This document shows, in pieces, positions 53,840 to 64,000 of a stretch of 64,000 bases of DNA. Position numbers and translations under genes: made by a program. The notes beneath the pieces were generated by a model that did not search any database, was not told the DNA's origin, and saw only the letters and a program-made list of their open reading frames with translations. This DNA is from Prorocentrum cordatum (lineage: Eukaryota; Sar; Dinophyceae; Prorocentrales; Prorocentraceae), in the NCBI GenBank assembly GCA_963575745.1, contig CAUYUJ010006557.1:855001-919000 (forward strand), given 5' to 3'. Within the stretch, counting starts at the first letter, position 1. Each line of letters opens with the position of its first letter.

Positions 53840-55990
53840 AACATTATCGACCCACGAACCGGGAACATAATTTAGTCCTGCGAGGCATGGGAACGTTTCC
53901 AAGCGCTTCAATTGGGCGATGTGTAGTGGCAGTGCTGAAGATATCAATGATGATATTTTGCCAAAGGCTGTGTTGCGCTGCTCTACGCTGTTCCGCGCCG
54001 CATGATGTCGAGCCAAGGACGCACCACGGAACGTGCCAATGGAAATGCCAAAAGACGCGCTGGGTGACATGCCGCGTTGAACTGTGCCGTGCGGTATTGC
54101 ATTGTGGGTCGAACCGTCGGCGTTAGAATCCTGGCCAGACTGAGTTGGATCTTAAGCTCGAGCTGCCTCAACAAGAAGCTCGAGCTAGTTGCAGTCGAAA
54201 AACGCGGGGCGCTCGACCAACTCCACCTCAAGATCCGATGTAATTCCGCAACCCTCGCTCGAGACATCCAGACATAGAGCCAGACGACCAGATATCTCCA
54301 AGTGAATCAAGCCTGGACGGGTGAAGACGTGGTTCAAACTCGGGACAACCGTGTTAGATATCCCCCTGCGCGGCCTGGAAAGTGAAAAGACATGGTTCCA
54401 GCTCGGGGCAACCATGTTAGATACAGGGAAGCATGAAAACATGTGACTAAAACTTAGGGCCAGCATGTTAGATATCCACCTAGGTGGCCTGGACACGTGA
54501 AGAGCACGTGGCTCCAGGTCGGGACCGCCATGTGCTTACGTGCGATACCCCAAGTGGAAATCTGTAAATCACCAGCCGAAGAAATCGTGTCAGGTTGTTG
54601 CGCATCTGGTGTAGATGTATTCGTGTTGTCTGGTTGCGGCCCTCCCCACGCCAAGGGCACCCTGACGACGACATGTTTGATGCCCCCCCCCCCCCCCCGT
54701 GGGTGGCATGCATACGTAAAAACACGCGTTCTGGATGGGCGTAGCGTGGGTCCCTTTCGCTCCAGAGCGCAGCAAACGCGAAAACACACGGGCTCCTTTC
54801 GCCAAAGAACGGAGCAAGCTCGCCCCAAAGCGGACAACAGAAATGAAAACACAAGAGTCCATCTCGCGCCAGAGCGGAACAAGCGTGAAAACACGTGGGC
54901 GCCTTTCGCCCCAGAGCGCAGCAAGCGTGAAAGTAGATGGGTCTCTTTTCGCACCAGAGAGAAGCAAGCGTGAAAACACATGGGTCCCTTTCGCCCAAGA
55001 ATGCAATAAGGGTGAAAACACGTGGGTCCCCTCTAGGAAGCCCCAGGAGGCCTCCCCAGAGCTCCAAGACGGAACGAGCCGAGTGATTATGCATCTACTG
55101 TCGATTCGTTGAGTTTGCTCGCTCTGCTTTGTGCCCTCCCTCACACTTGGGAGGGGGGGAGCGCCTCTGAGTGGCCAGGACGCGCGATGACACGAGGGTC
55201 CTTGTCGACCCAGGCCGACAGAATCGTGAAATCACGTGGGTCCCTTTCGCTCCAGAGCGCAGCAAACGTAACAACACGTGGGTCCCTTTCGCCCCCGATC
55301 GGAAGAAGCATGAAAACACGCGGGTGCCATTCGCCCCTGCACGCAGCAAGCGTTAAAACACGTGGGCTTCTTTCGTCCCGAAGCGGAGCAAGCGTAAGGA
55401 AGTGACTTCACGCGTGCTCCGCCCGGAGGCGAAAGGAACCCACGTGTTCTCATTCTTGCTCTGCCATTGGGCGACTGGGACCCGCGTGATTTCACGCTTG
55501 CCGCGCCCCGGGGCGAAAGGGACCCACGTGTTTTCACGCCTGTTCCGCCCTGAAGCGGAAAAACTGGGGCGAAAGGGACGGCCTCTCCACTTCTCCAAAA
55601 CGAGCGTTTCGCTCGAAATATCCTCAACATTTCTGCACGCAAGACGCGCCATCCTCGAGCGGGGACGCAAAGTGTCGACATTTCTTTATCTCTTCTACAA
55701 AATATTATTGTATACAAACCGTGTCATGTATTACGGATCCTGCGGAAAACGCTCCGCACTCTTCTTTTACGGGGGGAAATCAAGGTCAGCGGACCTCGTT
55801 ATGTATCGCGGATCCGAGATGGGGGGCGCACTTTCCTCGAGCGGGCACGCGCTAAACGCATGTTGTAAAAACAACATGGGGCTTTACATCGTTGTTGATC
55901 GCGAGAAATTCCGCCCGCCTGACCCCAGAGGTGCAACCAAGGACAAGTTCACGAAGTAAGAGAACCCTGGGCCTAAGCCCTTTCCAGGAA
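53840..55990 (+). repeat. Composite repeat locus 8, the most complete unit
   Basis: All modules in order over 2.15 kb: M1 53847-53995, short M2 to 54075, M3 54120-54260, M4 54290-54545, M5 54550-54720, M6 54725-55020, M7 55020-55210, M6 (with a reversed group from about 55395) to 55560, and M8 55565-55990. The M5 segment includes a C17 run (about 54683-54700). There is no internal gene-like frame outside the 42-bp array. Useful as the reference copy for this family. Confidence 0.85.
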
Positions 55991-56892
55991 GAAACGATGT
56001 CACAGTGTGTTCATGCTGTGGGCAGCCATGCAAAGCCAGACCTATTGAATGCAATCCTTCACGCTCCACTCGAACTCATCAAGATGATCACACATGCAAC
56101 TGATGATAAATAACATGGTGAATTCAAGGTGCACTCCACCATACAAGATGAGAAGGGAAGAGCAAGTCCCAAATGAACGCACCTGCTTCTCATCCAGCAA
56201 CTCAGATATCAACGTGTTGATAGCCTGCCGGTTACATGCGTATGTCCGTCCCTGCATGCGACGACCGCAAACCTGTTCCGCCTTTAAACTCCCCTTGCGA
56301 TCGAACCGGAAAATTTCCCCTATTCGTGGAAAACGAGTGCGACTGTCATAAGGCACCGAACTCTATCCACCGACGCATTTCTGGCCCTGCACTGCAATTT
56401 GCACAAGAAACAGGTCCTGGTGTATACGGGATCCTGGCGTACACAATATACACGCTTCGCTGTTTCCTGGCAAACGATATCACAAGGTACACTCCACACC
56501 ACCCCGACGTCGCCCCCGACCATCAATGCCTTGAAATTGAGAAACAGCCCGCCACTGGTCATGTATATTTTCCAGTTTCCGATTTCATGGGATCGGGGTG
56601 TCTGAAGCGCGCATTCAAGAGCCCCCACCGCTGTCCAGAAGACGTCGGCGGATCCGAGGCAGGACTCGCTGGCGACATGGGGTGAGACACGCAAGGGGCA
56701 GGACAGCACAGAGAAGCGGAGCTGAGTTGCAAATAACGAAACGTTCAAGGAGACACCCATCTAACGAAATCCTCCTCCTCCTGAGGTTTGGGAGAAGCTG
56801 TATGCGCGACGAACGTGAACTGACGTGATGTCTCTGCCCGTTTCCGTCCGAGTGCGCAGTTCACAAGGCTGCTATGTCACAAGCATGTATGA
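55991..56892 (-). CDS. Hypothetical coding segment(s) in unique DNA
   Basis: The minus frame 56760-56320 (ATG start, 146 codons) reads FWTAVGALECALQTPRSHEI, GNWKIYMTSGGLFLNFKAL and VVWSVPCDIVCQETAKRVYC. A second frame at 56356-56042 reads MQGRTYACNRQAINTLISEL then LDEKQVRSFGTCSSLLILY. Composition is less biased than in repeats, and no module covers the region. They could be two exons. No family recognised. Confidence 0.3.
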
Positions 56893-58700
56893 AACATGAT
56901 CGGCCCACGAACCCCCGAAGAGACTGAGAACTGCGAGGCACGGAACCCTTTCTATGGACCTCAACTGCAAATACAAGTATGCATACCAGGGGGACATGCC
57001 AGGGGACGCGCCGCGGAACCTCCCAAGGGACGCGCCAGGGGACGCGCCAGAAGGCGCGCCAAGGGACATGCCATGGGGACGCACCGCGGGACGTGCCAAA
57101 GGGACGCGCTACGGAACGTGCCAATGGACGCGCCACGGAACGTGCCAAGTTGCAAAGCTGAATGTATCGATCCTGATGTACCGTACCAAGGGCTGTGCTG
57201 TGCTGCGCCGTGCTGACTTGCGATGTGCCATGCCGCGGTTGTGCTCTGTAGCAATGTGGATCGAGTCCTCCTCTGCATCCGAGTCCTGACCGAACTGATC
57301 TGGATCTTAAGCTCGCGCTACCTAAGCACATAATAGCTGCCCCTGAGCTAATTGACAGGGGGGCATGCCAAGGGGACGCGCCGCGGAACATCCCAAGGGG
57401 ACGCGCCGCGGAACCTCCCAAGGGACGCGCCAAGGGACGTGCCATGGGGACGCACCGCGGGACGTGCAAAAGGGACGCGCTACGGAACGTGCCAACGGAC
57501 GCGGGGTGCGACGTGCCAGGGGAACTCGCCACTGGACGCGCCACGGAACGTGCCAGGGAACATTATAGGGGACGCGCCAGGGAACGTGCCAAGGAACGCG
57601 TCAGGGAACGTGCCACGGGACGTCCCTGACCCAAGGCCAAGATCCCGCGTAAATTACAAACGTCCGCGCTCCCAATGCCACGATCCATCGTAACGCTGCG
57701 TCCGCGCTCCCAGGGCCACGATCCCTGGTAAAACACTGCGTCCGCTCTCCCTGGGCCACGATCCCTCGTAACCTACGCTGCATCCGCGCTTCCAAGGCCG
57801 CGCTCCCTCGTGAATTACGCTGCGTCCGTGCCCCGAGGGCCACGTTCCCTACGAAACTACGCTGCGTCAGCCCCCAAGGGCTATGATCCCTCGTAAAGTA
57901 CGCTGCGTCCGCGCTCCCAGGGCCGCGCTCCCTCCCGAATTACACAGCGTCCGCGCTCCCAGGACCACGTCCCCTAGTGAATTACGTTGTCCGCCCCCCC
58001 AGGGCCAAGGTCCCTCGTAAATTTCACTGCGTCCGCGCTCCCAGGGCTACGATCCATTGTACAATACACTGCGTCCGCGCTCCCAGGGCAACGATCCCTT
58101 GCAAATTACGCTGCGTCCGCTCTCCCAAGGCCACGATCTCGCAAAAAGTGCGCTGCGTCCGCGCTCCCAGGGCCGCGCTCCCTCCTGAAATAAACAATGT
58201 CAGCGCTCTCAGGGCCACGTCCCCTCGTGAATTACCCTGTGTCCGCCCCCTCAGGGCCAGGATCCATTGTAAATTATACTGCGTCTGCTCTCCCTGAGCC
58301 ACGAGCCCCGTCCAGGCTCCGAGGACCACGATCCCTTGTAAATTACGCTGCGTTCGCACTCCCAGGGGCCCCTGGGGCATCCTCGAGCATCCAGGTGTTT
58401 TGGAAGTCTCCAAAACAAGCGTTTCGCTCAAGACATCCTCAACACATTATGCAAAACAAACGGTTCGCTCGAGACATCCGCAACAAACGAGCATGCTCAC
58501 TTTACCCTCTGTTTTATCGATCGGACTTTCAAATCGAAAACAAGCGTTTCGCTCGGGACATCTTCAATTTCTAATTCGCTGGCCCTACGCGACCTCGTAT
58601 CTATCGCAGAATAATTTCGCCCGCCCGTCTCAAGACGCTTCTGTGGATAATCAACTAAAAAGTAATCCTGGGCCGACGCCGATTCCGGAACAAAAATAGG
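56893..58700 (+). repeat. Composite repeat locus 9 (M1-M2-M1-M3-M2-M10-M9-M8 end)
   Basis: M1 start at 56897 (gatcggcccacgaacccccg), M2 56985-57150, M1 second half 57150-57290, M3 57290-57350, M2 57360-57630, about seventeen 42-bp M10 units 57640-58375 (gcgtccgcgctcccagggcc), M9 58410-58570, terminal M8 part to about 58700. Confidence 0.85.
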
Positions 58701-60155
58701 TATCCGTGCCCCTGGAGAGAGCCTATCTATAGGCACATACGAGAAAACACATGGCCCCTGGAGAGAGCCACGCTATGGGCACATACTCGAAAACACACGG
58801 ATTCGTGTCCCTGGAGAGGGCCAATCTCTAGGCACATACGTAAAACATGATCGACCCACGAACAGAAAACATGGATATAGAAATGTAATACATGGCAACG
58901 TTTCAAAGACTCCTGATTGACCGGCGGGCAACTGCAATGCTGAATGTATCGATCTTGCTGCACCGTGCCGAAAGCTGTGCTGTGCTGCGCCGTGCTGACT
59001 TGCGATGTGCCATGCCGCGGTTGTGCTCTATAGTGTTGTGGATCGAGTCCTCCTTTGCATCTGAGTCCTGACCGATCTGATCTGGATCTTAAGCTCGAGC
59101 TGCGTGAACACATAGTAGCTGCCCCAGAGCTAACTCACAGGGGGGCATGCTAGGAGGACACGCCACGGAACGTCCCAAAGGACGCGCCACGGAACGTGCC
59201 AGGGGACGTGTCATGGGGACGCACCGCGGGACGTACCATGGGGACGCACCGCTGGACGTGCCAATGGTGGACGTGCCACGGGACGTGCCAATGGACGCGC
59301 CGCACAACGTGCCAGGGGGACTCGCCACAGGACACACCACGGAACATGCCAAGGAGCGTGCCAAACTGCAATGCTGAATGTATCGATCTTGATGTACCGT
59401 GCCGAAAGCTGTGCTGTGCTGCGCCGTGCTGAACTGCGATGTGCCATGCGGCGATTGTGCTCTAGTGTTGTGGATCGAGTCCTCCGTTACATCCGAGTCC
59501 TGACCGAACTGGTCTGGAGCTTAAGCTCGAGCTGCCTGAGCACGTAGTAGCTGCTCCAGGGCTAATTGATAGGGGGAACATACCAGGAGGATGCTCCGCA
59601 GAACGTCCCAAGGGACGCGCCAAACGACGTGCCAGGGGACGTGCACGTGCCACGGGGACGCACCGCGGGACTTGCCAAGGGGACGCGCTACGGAACGTGC
59701 TGGCGACAAGCGTTTCGTTCGAGACATCCTGCCAAAATCCTCATGCTAGACATCCGCCTGGCCGACGTGCAAACAAGCGTTTCGCCCCACGCATCCGAAA
59801 CACATCCTCATGCTAAACATCCGCATGGGCGAACTGGACACGCGACATCATCAACACACATTCATGTTAGACGTCCGCTCCAGGCTTCCAGGAAGATCAC
59901 AGGAGGCCCATGTTATATACCCACGAGGTGGCCTGGAAACGTTAAAGCACCTGGTTCCACCTTGTTAGATACTCCCCTGGGAGGCCTGGACACATAAAAC
60001 CACGTGGTTCCAATTCAGGACAGTCATGTTAGATACCCCCCTGTGTGGCCTGGACATGTAAAAACACGTGGGGCCAGCTCTGGGCACCCATGTTAGATAC
60101 ACCCCTGGGTGGCCTGGACACGTTGAAACATGTGGTCCTTGCTCGGGGCAACCGG
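58700..60155 (+). repeat. Composite repeat locus 10 (58-bp units-M1-M3-M2-M1-M3-M2-M9-M4)
   Basis: Three units of about 58 bp (cccctggagagagcc...gggcacatac) at 58708-58845, M1 from 58849, M3 near 59080-59140, M2 to 59350, second-half M1 59345-59480, M3, M2 59580-59700, two M9 units, and M4 59880-60150. It abuts LINE-3 with no M8, so the LINE or a deletion has replaced the end. Confidence 0.8.
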
Positions 60156-60559
60156 GTGCCATCGCGCGCGGGCCTTCGCCGGGGCCCTGAGCCGGGGCGA
60201 TCTGCGCGGGGCGCATGGGCGGCGGCATTGCAAGGGCCAACCAAGGCGCCGGGGTTGCTCGAGAGCTGTCCGCGGGAAGCCAAGCTCGAGCATCCGGGGG
60301 GCGCGGCGGGCCAGTCGCGACGGTCGCCGCGGCTCGCGGCGCGAGCGGGCGGGGAGGGCGAATCTAACGGCGGGAGCCCGCCGCGCAAGGGGATCCGATC
60401 GGGCGGCGCCCCGGCGGCCGCCCTCGCGCCTGGCCCGCGCGCCGCCGACGGCGACGCGGCAAATGCGCAGCCTGGAAGTTGTCGCTGGCGCTGCTCTCTG
60501 CGAGGCGGCGCGGCTGCCCAGCCCCGCCATCCGGGGCGTCGCTGGCGGGCTCTGCGGCA

Positions 60560-63035
60560 GCGGCTCAGCCCAGCGACCCCTCGCCCTCTCGACCCAAGCA
60601 GTGGCTCGCGGCGCTCGATTCTCTGCCCGTTCCCAGGCGGGGCGCCCTGGACAGCCGACCTGGCCCAGGCGATCATCCAGACGATGACTAAGATGAAGGC
60701 GCCTGGCTACAACTGCTGCCGGGCAATCGCAGAGCTGCACATGCTGCCCTCGGAACTGCGCGTATGCGTCGCGGAGCTCTTCGAGGGCGTCGAGCAGACC
60801 GACCGTCGGCTCTGGTAATTGCGTTAGCCCGATGACACACTGCCCCCCGACCGACCCCGGCGACGGCGGCCCCATGGACCGAAGGCCAATGCGGCTGCCC
60901 CCATGCTGCACCGCGAGCGGGCCGCAGGCCGGGAGCAGCGGTTGCGCGATGGCGCGCGGCCTGGGGCGACGCCGACGGCTGCGCCGGGTCCGAGGAGTTC
61001 GCGCGGGACCTCGCGCTGGAGCTCGAGGCCGCACAAGCAGCTGGAGATGCCATCTCTGGCAACGCCCTGGAGTGGCGCAAGGCCTGCGACCGCGTCAGCC
61101 TGCAGCTCCTGGAGCGCGTGCTGACGCGCGCCGGCGTTTCCGCGTAGATACTCGGCCCGCTCCTGCCCACCGACTCGGCGCCCCGAAGGCTGCGCGTTGA
61201 GGCCCTCGGCAGCCCGAGGGAGCCGACGAGCGGGGGTCCCCCCTGGCTGCGTCTTCGTGCTCGGCGTCCTGGTCAGGCCGCGGCGCCGGCGCACTGGGCG
61301 CTTGCGGGATGGTCTGAAGCGCAGCGCGCACGTCGACGACCTCACGCCGAGGGCGCGCGGCGACCCGACGACGCCGCCAAGGCAGTCGCGGAGGCCCTGC
61401 AGGTCACCCGGTCTTGCGAGGCAGACGTGGACTGGCGGCTGCACGAGGTCAAAAGTATACAAATATGCCAACTTGGCCTCGGTGCGGCGTTGGCTGCAGC
61501 ATAAGATGCCTTCGTTTTCCGCCGGGGCCAACATCTGCGACCTCGGGGTCGTCGCGGTCGCCGGCAAGCGGCGCAAGCGCCCTGCTGTGGCCGCGACGCG
61601 GGTGAAGCTGGCCTACGGCCGCTCTGTGCGCCTTCGCCGCCTGTCCGTGCCACTCCGCCGGCGATGTCTTCTGGAAGCACCCACCGGCACGGACGCGGGC
61701 TCCGGCGGCTCCTCGCGCGGTCGCCCGGCCGCTGGCGAGCTCGAGCGGCTGCGCCTTGCTGCCAGGGCCGCCGTCGGCCGCGGGCCCAGGGCGGCCGCCG
61801 AAATCGTGCTCGGCGCGCTCAGCCCCGCGTGGCGCCTGGTCCCCAAGGCGGCGGCGAGCGTCGCCCCAGTGCTGTAGGCAGCGCGGACGCTCCGGGGGTG
61901 TCAGCTCGACCTCTACTCGAAATTGTAGCGTTGCCTGCGCTGCTCGCTGCCCTTGCGGAGGCCACCGGGGGCGAGGACCCGCAGCTCTCGCCCCAGGCCG
62001 TGCTGCTCCCAGATGCGCCCCGTCGCAAGGTGTGGAGAGATGGGGCACGCCTCCACCGCGTTGACCGGCTGCTTGCGCGAACGGCATGGGGCGGGCCTGC
62101 GGGCCCAGAGTCCGGCAGCTCTCAACCTCACGGGCCTGGTCGATGGGCTGCAGACCGCGCAGCGGGCCGAGGACACTGCCGTGGTGGCTGCGGCTCGCGT
62201 TATCGGCGGCCCAATCGAACTTGCCTCGGGAAGCCAGTGCGTCGTGCGGGCGTGCGCGCAGATAGTGGCTGGCGCCGACGCGCGGGACTGGGAAGACGCC
62301 GACCTGTGGCAACAGGTGGCGGGCGCCGTGCACAGCGGACGACTCCGGGCCCGCTGGGTGCCAGTGCAGAGGACGACTGGCAGATATGCGGCGCCTGGGG
62401 CTGAGCGAGCGGGGCCGCCTCGGCAACGCGGTGGCCAACGGCAACGCTGGCGCCGCAGCTGCAAGTCGGGCCCCGCCTCCTGAGCTGGTGCGCTCGCGCC
62501 GCCGGAAGCTGGAGCTGCTGGAAACTGCGCAGCGCGCCCTTGCAGCCGCGTAGCAGGCCCTCTAGGCGGCGGCGCCACCGGCCGCGCGCCGCCGGCGGCG
62601 CGACTGGCGCGGAATCCGCCGCGGGGCTCGGGCGCGCGCCACGTCTGCCCTGGCGGCAGGCTCCACCGCCTACCGGCCGTCGCCAGCGCCCTGCCCGCGC
62701 CAGACCGCTGCGGGCACGCCTGTCAGCAAAAGGCGAAATGCTGACCGCGATCTTCGCCGGATGCGCTGGCGCGCGGGCCCGAAGGCGTCTTGTGCCTCCG
62801 CTGCGGCGGCAGCGTGGCGGCGGCAGCAGATATGCTCAGGAGCGGGTGCCCATCGTGGCGGGAGCGTCTGCTGGCGCGGTGCCAGGAGGCTTTGCTCTTG
62901 GGCGACCTGCCCTACGCCGGGGGCAGCCCGGCGGTTTTTGCACGCCTGGCGGTGCAGTCGATCGCGCAGCTGCCCAAGGTGCCGGACGAGGCGCTGCTGG
63001 TCTGGGCGCCCGCGGCTGCGCGCAGCGCCTGACGT
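60560..63035 (+). mobile_element. LINE-3: 5'-truncated, decayed non-LTR retrotransposon
   Basis: Plus strand. RT start DLAQAIIQTMTKMKAPGYNC (60660-60720) and AELHMLPSELRVCVAELFEG; AHVDDLTPR at 61326-61352 is the palm motif (YVDD degraded to HVDD); then EADVDWRLHEVKSIQ. Thumb-like DLGVVAVAGKRRKRPAVAAT is at 61540-61600. RNase H-like GLVDGLQTAQRAEDTAVVAA and DARDWEDADLWQQV are at 62125-62330, with RLGNAVANGNAG near 62430. A trailing cysteine pair MCLRCGGSVAAAADML is at 62790. About 500 bases between finger and palm are missing or scrambled compared with LINE-1. Many frameshifts; dead copy. 60160-60560 is GC-rich and may be more of it. Confidence 0.7.
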
Positions 63036-63364
63036 CGCGAGTCAAAACGTAGCCCACTCTTCTCCCGTCAGCTATCATGGGTATCGTTTCTGGATGGGCA
63101 AACCCAGACATGCGACGTCCTGATTTTTTCAGGACGGCGTCCCTGGAAGTCCCGACCCGTTCCCCGGGAACGGTTTTTCGTCCTGATTCGTTGTTTTACG
63201 GTCCCGAGGCCCAGCGAGGCCCCCGGGGGCAGAAAAGAGCCAAAAACCTCCAGTCCTGATTTTTATACGACGTTATCATGTCTGGGAATAAGGAACCCGT
63301 GGTTGTAAAAGTGCCCCGCCCGCCCCATGGATCTGTGGCTGGCCTATACGCCTCTGGCATCCTG
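63036..63364. other. No gene; small hairpin at 63116-63136
   Basis: cgtcctga, five t, tcaggacg forms an 8-bp stem. cgtcctgatt recurs at 63179 and near 63252. No coding frame. Confidence 0.5.
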
Positions 63365-63480
63365 TCTTCCTCCTCCTCCTCCTCCTCCTCCTCCTCCTCC
63401 TCCAGCCCCTCCTCCAGCCCCTCCTCCTCCTGCTCCAGCTTCTCCTCTTCGAGCTCCTCCTCCTCCTCCTCCTCCTGAGC
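63365..63480 (+). repeat. (CCT)n microsatellite
   Basis: cct triplets with agc interruptions; poly-Ser/Pro frames are artefacts. Confidence 0.92.
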
Positions 63481-63611
63481 CGCAGTCTCCCCCCTGAAGA
63501 CGTCCAGCAATAATGCTCAACAAATACACCCTGAGATCCGACGCTGCGAACGAAAACAAATAATCACATCCAAAAACCCGTACCCCATCTTTCTGTGGAA
63601 ACAGACCGATA

Positions 63612-63790
63612 TGTGAGGTCCCTGGGGAACGAAACAGGGCGACATCGCCCAGTGTGGGAACCTTGCAGCGTGCAAATCTCTGTGGCAATATTTGAAATAG
63701 ATCAATCTGTGAGGGTCACGGGGCCCGTCCCGAAACAAGGCGACATCGCCCAGTGTGGAAAAATTGCAACGCCGAAGCCTCCAGGTTGCT
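63612..63790 (+). repeat. Direct duplication of about 100 bp
   Basis: ggcgacatcgcccagtgtgg occurs at 63638 and 63741, each preceded by gaaaca and followed by a t-g-caac stretch. The remainder to 64000 shows no gene. Confidence 0.65.
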
Positions 63791-64000
63791 CAAATACTAT
63801 GCGTGTAGCCTAACCACCACACGATGACAACAATCCGAGTCAGCGATCGGTCCTGCTCTCTTCGCTCAAACCCCCTCTGGCCTGCGGGCCGCAGCCCCTG
63901 ATCCACACCGAAGAGAAATATAACATGCCTCTGATGGCCGCTCCCGGCCGCCATCGCGGGCGGGTCCGTGAAAGGAGACGACCCTGCAGTGCAGAGAGGG

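Noticed and set aside
53847-53930. tRNA-derived SINE head in M1 (gggttcgtgggtcgatca on the minus strand)
   Set aside because: Only a loose resemblance to an internal promoter B box; no A box or cloverleaf could be found.
56893-57640. Arg/Pro/Leu-rich proteins (ARPL periodic) on the minus strand
   Set aside because: Generated by the 12-bp M2 unit; present at every M2 locus with no conserved start or end.
61449-62444. 331-residue minus-strand frame
   Set aside because: Antisense shadow of LINE-3; the plus strand carries the RT and RNase H-like blocks.

Overview
The window looks like dinoflagellate nuclear DNA. A 17-base relict of the dinoflagellate spliced leader lies at 11898-11914. The few credible genes all lie on the minus strand. 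Most of the sequence is GC-rich, decayed retroelements, trinucleotide microsatellites and complex tandem repeats. I cannot name a species. No rRNA, tRNA or CRISPR was recognised, and nearly all long open frames come from low-complexity DNA.

Layout. 1.2-3.3 kb: a composite repeat ending in a 42-bp array. 3.3-9.55 kb: a near full-length decayed non-LTR retrotransposon (LINE-1, minus), with zinc/coiled-coil ORF1, endonuclease, reverse transcriptase (RT), zinc motif and RNase H. 10.5-11.7 kb: a dinoflagellate-type protein gene with one in-frame stop and the spliced-leader relict just 5' of it. 12.8-14.6 kb: a cytosine-C5 methyltransferase gene in four exons. 14.8-17.5 kb: a multi-exon gene resembling a DDE transposase. 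18.2-23.2 kb: exons of one or more unknown dinoflagellate genes, separated by microsatellites. 23.7-27.1 kb: a second LINE (minus). 27.1-60.1 kb: mostly repeats and miniature inverted-repeat elements, but three small exons (50073-50147, 38268-38330, 33192-33311; minus) join in phase into one coiled-coil protein with introns of about 11.7 and 5.0 kb. 60.5-63.0 kb: a third LINE remnant (plus).

Composite repeat modules, nicknamed here: M1, about 200 bp, begins gatcgacccacgaac; M2, 12-bp tandem like gccaggggacgt; M3, about 150 bp around ttaagctcgagctgcctga; M4, 64-bp tandem around gttagataccc; M5, about 150 bp single module; M6, 42-bp tandem around cgccccagagcg; M7, about 170 bp around tgattatgcatcta; M8, about 400 bp terminal segment; M9, 75-bp tandem around gtttcgctcgagacatc; M10, 42-bp tandem around cgtaaattacgctgcg. 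They occur in a recurring order at ten loci, about 18 kb in all. The most complete copy is 53840-55990.

Putting it together: the methyltransferase lies directly downstream of the transposase-like gene, on the same strand, in a block visibly less GC-rich than its surroundings. A mobile element carrying its own DNA methyltransferase is the most exciting reading, but neither element ends nor activity are shown. Splice sites, exon joins and family names are inferences from reading the sequence; no search was run.
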